Part shown: in pieces, positions 60,301-64,000 of the stretch
Position numbering within the stretch: the stretch's first letter is position 1
Layout of the letters: each line of letters opens with the position of its first letter
Assembly (NCBI GenBank): GCA_033064195.1
Contig: JARBJD010000014.1
Location: forward strand, 310,001 to 374,000
Direction of reading: 5' to 3'
Length of the DNA stretch: 64,000 nucleotides
From: Blattamonas nauphoetae
Taxonomy: Eukaryota; Preaxostyla; Oxymonadida
The notes under the pieces: model-generated
What the model saw: the letters and a program-made list of their open reading frames with translations, nothing else
Told to the model about the DNA's origin: nothing
Database searches by the model: none
Program-made: the position numbers and the translations under genes

Positions 60301-62730
60301 GAACAGCCCTCCACTCGACGAGATCGGACCAGACGATCCTGAGATCACAGCAATCAGATCCGACGACGACAAAGCGCGCCCGTTCAGCTCAACAATCAAA
60401 ATGTCCTTCAGTCCATTCAGTGAACATCCTGCTCCTTCGATTCGAGGTGGTTCGGCCGGAGTCGTGAATGTGATTGTGTCCCAGAGTGTCACTTCTTCTT
60501 CTGCTTGTTTATCTTTTGGGATCCACATCACTTTCGTCACTTTGTATTCTGTCGCCCACTCCAGTCTTCCTTCTGCTGTCGACGGATAGAGAGGTGCTGT
60601 TCCTGTCAGAGTTGTGAAGTTCCAGCGAGTGAGTGTGATGATCTGTTTCTCCTCTCCATTCTCAACCTCCATCCGGTAAGTCCCTGTCTTCAAGCTGACT
60701 CCCTCCACAACAATCTCTGTCGTGTTCCAATCTTTCAGCGAAGCTTCCGCTGTCCGAACTGTTGGCGGTGGGAACAGATCGGTAGCGAATGAATTCTTGT
60801 GATGTTTGTAGGTCGCACTGGGAAGAATCCCATTCGGCCCAGACGACACCACAGTTGTTCCGATTGTTGTATCTGTTTCGGGGTCGCCAAAGACGACATG
60901 GACGAGTCGAGGAACAATCGATCCATTGAGCAGGACACTCAGCGTTCCCTTGATCGCTTCTTGTGTCTCGACAACCACAGTCGCCTCGTCGTTGTCGATC
61001 GTGACCACCACAGAGTTCACTGTGGGTGTGGTGCCGATCCGCGGCACAAGCGACTCGCTGGACTGTGAATCCCCGAAGAACAACACATTTGGTGTTGCCG
61101 ATGTGGTGTCACATGACAAGATCTTGGATGTGTCGATTTCGGTTGATGTGGGCCCGAAAAAAATGTCCTTTCCGTTTGGATGGTTTGTTGAGGAGCATCC
61201 TCTGAATTGACAGAACAAGATCGACAGAGTTGTCTCTGTGAAGAGCGTGAGAGCTCCGCCTCTGGTTGTGGATGCACAATCAACAAAGGCAGTGTTCGAA
61301 ATGGTGATGATAGTGGATTCGACAATCGCAGCTCCATCGTAATACGCCGTTGAAGAATCGAAAAAGCAAAAGTCCAGAAACAACGATTCCAGGCACATGA
61401 CACAGAGACTGCCAGCATGTTGTGTGGCAGTGCACTGGGTGAAAGAAGAGTGTGAGACGAAGACTGGGAGTCTGTTGTGCCATTTCGATCTGAAGAAGAT
61501 CGCTCCTCCATCGTCGCTGTTCCCCGTGCAGGTGCATGTGTGGAAGAAGCAAGTCCTAACGGTGAGGGAGGATGGGGCCTCATATACAAAGATCGCTGCC
61601 CCACCTCCATTTCCAACTGCAACGGTCATCGTGTTGAACGTGCAGAGAGTGTAGGTGACGGAAGTGGCTTCTGATGTGGAGTCTAACGCGAATCGACCGA
61701 GAATGGTTTGGGTTCGGTTTTCGAACGAGAATTCCAAGTCTGTGTCTGCGTTTCCTGTTCGGACGCAGGACGAGAAGGAGGTGTTCAGACACATCACATT
61801 CCCTCCCAAGTTTGACGACATCATTCCGGTCCCGCTGTCGTGGTTCGTGCTCTCAGCAACACAACTCCCAACCACCAGCTGACGAACTTCACTCCCAAAC
61901 TGCTGCGTCCCAAGTGACATACGAGACGAGCTTGTCATGTTCACAAGAGTGCTTCCCACCAGACTCGTCTCCATCCGCACTCCACAATCAAACACTCCCA
62001 AAGACGATCCTTGTTCCGACACGCCGAACGAGAACAGAGGGCCAGTTCCAAGTGCAAAGTGCTGCGAGAGCATCCGAAGTCCAACTCCAAAAATCGAAAC
62101 AATTCCAAATGGTTCGCTGTCAGCGTTGTCAGTATTCTTCGTTTCCATCCCGTCTCCCCACTTCGGTTGATTATCAGACGAGTCCACAAGCGGAAGCACC
62201 ACATTCCATTTCGATTGGTGAGAGCTTCTGATAATCTGGATTTCGCTGTTGTGTCCGTCCACAACTCCAGTCACAGCAAATGCCGAGCATTCCATGTTCG
62301 AAACGATCTCGCTTCCCGATATTGTCAAATCTGACGATGACACGAGACTCACAGAGCAACCAGGCTTTCCCGCGTCTAGATACCATGATGTCATGCACAG
62401 CGTGCTGTTCTGAACATCTATCAACCACGACTTGGCACGTCTGGAAATATTTTGATCATGCACAGCTTTTTCATTGTCGGTTGGGATTCTAGTTTTTGTC
62501 GATGACAGGGAGTGAGATAGTCGGGACATATTTCCACGTAATTCCATCCAAGCAGATACAATCGGAAATGAATCGGCCGAAAACCATCCTGAATCAACCA
62601 CAATCACCGTTGGGTGAGAGTCGGAGTCAATCGAGTTTCGGTTCGATTGGTCGTCAAATACGCTTTTGAAATCCCTGCAGACATCATCCACTGAGTGAAC
62701 CAATTGCAATAGAGTGATCAATACGACCAT
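57349..62730 (-). CDS. Giant secreted beta-helix/TIG-like surface protein
   Basis: The open frame extends to 62970, but I place the start at the ATG at 62730: it gives MVVLITLLQLVHSVDD, a good signal peptide, and the upstream part runs into a foldback element. The protein is about 1793 residues. It begins with a beta-helix part with turn motifs GGAAIFV, GGAIFF and GGALTLF. TIG-like repeats opening with FTTPAEPPRIEGAGCSLNG, FSTPPEPIRITEADCSLGG, FFVPAEPPRIVDL and IRIPFPPKITGIKCVF follow, then a second beta-helix part (SDCVFVEVESRDAS). Domain order matches the 33-39 kb locus, but it ends with no TM segment or kinase tail, so it would be secreted or is cut short. Plus-strand frames at 57.6-58.7 kb are shadows. 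Confidence 0.8.
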   Translation of the reverse strand: MVVLITLLQLVHSVDDVCRDFKSVFDDQSNRNSIDSDSHPTVIVVDSGWFSADSFPIVSAWMELRGNMSRLSHSLSSTKTRIPTDNEKAVHDQNISRRAKSWLIDVQNSTLCMTSWYLDAGKPGCSVSLVSSSDLTISGSEIVSNMECSAFAVTGVVDGHNSEIQIIRSSHQSKWNVVLPLVDSSDNQPKWGDGMETKNTDNADSEPFGIVSIFGVGLRMLSQHFALGTGPLFSFGVSEQGSSLGVFDCGVRMETSLVGSTLVNMTSSSRMSLGTQQFGSEVRQLVVGSCVAESTNHDSGTGMMSSNLGGNVMCLNTSFSSCVRTGNADTDLEFSFENRTQTILGRFALDSTSEATSVTYTLCTFNTMTVAVGNGGGAAIFVYEAPSSLTVRTCFFHTCTCTGNSDDGGAIFFRSKWHNRLPVFVSHSSFTQCTATQHAGSLCVMCLESLFLDFCFFDSSTAYYDGAAIVESTIITISNTAFVDCASTTRGGALTLFTETTLSILFCQFRGCSSTNHPNGKDIFFGPTSTEIDTSKILSCDTTSATPNVLFFGDSQSSESLVPRIGTTPTVNSVVVTIDNDEATVVVETQEAIKGTLSVLLNGSIVPRLVHVVFGDPETDTTIGTTVVSSGPNGILPSATYKHHKNSFATDLFPPPTVRTAEASLKDWNTTEIVVEGVSLKTGTYRMEVENGEEKQIITLTRWNFTTLTGTAPLYPSTAEGRLEWATEYKVTKVMWIPKDKQAEEEVTLWDTITFTTPAEPPRIEGAGCSLNGLKDILIVELNGRALSSSDLIAVISGSSGPISSSGGLFNVTSTKCFVNFSIGLSEDDSHVMFGGHYDLLSVGSESSSLVVNSGLVIDVDHPPRIASIVVPEEVTTSTFDLSASGSNLPSGKTYTVTLTSDRTFEITFSSATAGTSTVKIGGTGEVQFDTEYTIKSMIRSESGKDDEHILFSESTFKTPCGPTLSSISCDFDTSDADSVKVSFSTERMPSANFKLAVENMDTPSETVELSITSGALSSGFVVVEVYKQTGTLKYGTNYRVTKMWSGSVVVVLANRLFSTPPEPIRITEADCSLGGDQQKSALVTLKGVKLGGGKEFNVTVQQTVGSAASGEDIVLSGTLSGTSLSTQHTHSVEIFGVSNALISFDTKYLITRFDVEDSVSVLDADATFFVPAEPPRIVDLEKRQLNNDRTRMLVFLEGRALLSRTGKVSLTKENTLLEWLSDVAVVNDTHCTVEFAVGEEETVALLKYGITYTLKGSWTESSGFHVEDGIIIRIPFPPKITGIKCVFVDSRKTSCIVVLTGTDLIVGNSLNVTLNDSLSVVVRITSESEGRTNGISIGMNGMLKYGTTYEITSLEPTNEADGVILFEHTLSFTTEENRIVELFVSEGGIDSTADCGVFAAPCSSIVVGWKGGAERGGSEGVVLRIVESARFGGGIWVGQSRLEIGSVFWGESWVEVEEGMGWEGKEEGVVGVGGGSLLMTGLTLRLPRGSMFGERKGRCVVSGFGECVVSGVVVVERWEGEGVGMGVVKWSGGSLRLSQISMKSLWMESETKLIECSSKTKEVRLEMSDCVFVEVESRDASLVAFSSTLPSSHFEMSGCVFLWTKRVETRMEGERVGVIHVSTSQESTTMSKCVFSDCGTLDARNGGRKRGGVVVVEVGSESVLDRKEVRIVDCIVMDSSPLWSSDGERGSGGVVVWREGKGQIVVDVGGSWFEETGVSREDLERDSLGVPIVSRKRKIVHSLSSDVPAGLVVGGGGCVPVIVRRGSSFSGCSLRVERKQTETAAHQNADEL

Positions 62731-62941
62731 TCGATACTGAGTGGACCTTGATAAACGATGAAAATTACGACAAGGAAAAACGAACCCATTGTTTGCGTCA
62801 GGTGTTCTCAATTTTGATGAAGGAAAGATCTGAGAGAACGAACAGCGCATGGACGTGTGACATGAGATTCTAAAATTATGACGAGAACACACAACTGCAA
62901 TGATTCCAACAAAAGGCGGAAAACTTAAATCTGTTTCGGTC
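62731..62941 (-). other. Upstream region or extra N-terminal coding of the giant gene
   Basis: The minus frame stays open through this stretch (FPPFVGIIAVVCSRHNFRI) and resumes beyond the foldback element in 63845-63971 (MSKLVIFTTLFISVLRMRF). It may be an original N-terminus disrupted by the insertion or a 5' leader. Confidence 0.35.
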
Positions 62942-63844
62942 AGGGCAGATCCAACCACTGTCCTGACCATATTTCGTGTTTTTTCGATCGATTCTCCAAG
63001 ATCTAATCTTCATCTTGTTCTTTCTAACCAAGCTCCTAAATCGTTCACAGAGATCATAAACGGCCTCTCATTGACTTACAAGGTGTGATGATCTCCATTC
63101 ATTCCACCTTTCGTTTTCACTTTTTTACCTGATTTCAATCTCCGTTTGTTCGCTTCATTCACCTTTGCCATTATGATTTTCTTCAATCACTGTCCATTTT
63201 TCCCTCAATTTTCAATTTTCATTCTTAAATTCTCATTTTTCATTAATTGCCAACAAGTCATCTTTGATGCGGTTCTCTCTCCTCAATATGACTTCCCTTG
63301 CCATCCTCACGCTTTCCCTGATTACCAACATAACATCCCGTTCTATCAAACTCTTCTTTCCGTCTATATCCTCAGATACATTTCAGCAATCTGGACCACA
63401 TCTCGACCGATCACATCCATTTGTCATAGTCTCCTTAAAAACTCTTGAGTGCTTTCTAACCATTTTGTGAGGACGCTTGGCGATCTTTAGATGTAATTTC
63501 TGTTTTTTAATCGAAGAAGAGCACTCATTGACAAACTTACTCTAAAAGAGAGAATTCAAGAATGAAAATTGAAAAGTGACGAAGAAATGGACAGTGATTG
63601 AAGAAAATCATAATGGCAAAGGTGAATGAAGCGAACAAACGGAGATTGAAATCAGGTAAAAAAGTGAAAACGAAAGGTGGAATGAATGGAGATCATCACA
63701 CCTTGTAAGTCAATGAGAGGCCGTTTATGATCTCTGTGAACGATTTAGGAGCTTGGTTAGAAAGAACAAGATGAAGATTAGATCTTGGAGAATCGATCGA
63801 AAAAACACGAAATATGGTCAGGACAGTGGTTGGATCTGCCTTGG
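62942..63844. mobile_element. Foldback element, 903 bp, 8-bp TSD
   Basis: Two nearly identical arms of about 290 bp (62942-63232 and 63548-63844) in inverted orientation around a 315-bp loop. Ends AGGGCAGATCCAAC and GTTGGATCTGCCTTGG are flanked by TTTCGGTC at 62934-62941 and 63845-63852. No coding frame. An 8-bp TSD with long arms is a hAT-like foldback MITE. It lies in the 5' region of the giant beta-helix gene and may have separated an older start from the rest. Confidence 0.75.
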
Positions 63845-63852
63845 TTTCGGTC

Positions 63853-63971
63853 CCTTGTCCCGTCCCCTTCCGCATGAATCCCCCAAATCTCATCCGAAGC
63901 ACCGAAATGAACAGAGTTGTGAAGATCACCAGTTTTGACATTGTCATTTTGTGAAGAAAGTGTATTTTCAC
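63853..63971 (-). other. Possible original 5' coding end of the giant gene
   Basis: The minus frame MTMSKLVIFTTLFISVLRMR has signal-peptide character and leads to GTGQGTET at the insertion point. The same reading phase continues on the other side of the foldback element with TDLSFPPFVG. If it is real, the gene had a longer N-terminus before the insertion. Confidence 0.35.
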
Positions 63972-64000
63972 GTCGAATGTTTAGAAATGAAGATGACGAG

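Noticed and set aside
1-64000. Altered genetic code (TAA/TAG read as Gln, as in some oxymonads)
   Set aside because: Clear gene ends use TAA, TAG and TGA, and none occurs inside the long intact host frames.

Overview
This window is protist nuclear DNA, most likely from an oxymonad such as Blattamonas. The organism is an inference from memory of protein families, not a database match. The signs are intron-poor genes in the standard code, very short GT-AG introns (38 and 41 nt are well supported), large membrane or secreted proteins built from beta-helix and TIG-like repeats with a kinase-like tail, and a helical repeat family around the motif SSKLIPRILSTPHLRDLS that I associate with Blattamonas. 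More than half of the window is mobile DNA.

Layout. 1-1565: worn host surface-protein sequence. 1566-13483: a largely whole Polinton/Maverick with 105-bp terminal inverted repeats, carrying polymerase, integrase, packaging ATPase, two capsid-like proteins and an S74-type fibre chaperone. 13484-14188: host remnant. 14189 to about 18480: a broken DIRS-type retroelement on the minus strand. About 18560-19250: a likely scrap of a second Polinton. 19713-21130: eleven tandem units of about 139 bp with inverted arms. 21260-22660: no gene seen. 22669-24478, 25246-30218 and 46609-51148: three members (A, B, D) of a long-TIR DNA element family with GGG...CCC ends and 8-9 bp target duplications. Each arm holds a short tandem array plus a tRNA-like block followed by a T run. 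33322-39657: a minus-strand receptor-like locus. 39733-42898: two tandem, spliced paralogues. 43200-43790: an LRR pseudogene. 43946-55138: a second DIRS-type element with clear terminal repeats and an internal complementary region, split by several nested insertions (element D, two mariner-type MITEs, a pogo-type transposon). 55139-56816: a third, broken paralogue of the 39.7/41.8 kb genes. 57349-62730: a giant beta-helix/TIG-like protein. 62942-63844: a foldback element at the 5' end of that gene.

How it works together. The Polinton is laid out like a small virus genome: replication and integration genes first, then packaging and structural genes, seven of which sit just behind a repeated TTTTTATTTT box. 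The host genes belong to two expanded families, surface beta-helix/TIG proteins (with or without a TM segment and pseudokinase) and ARM-like helical proteins. Several family members are broken by the transposons. The most unusual structure is the A/B/D family, in which a probable Pol III promoter module lies inside both TIRs of a cut-and-paste type element.
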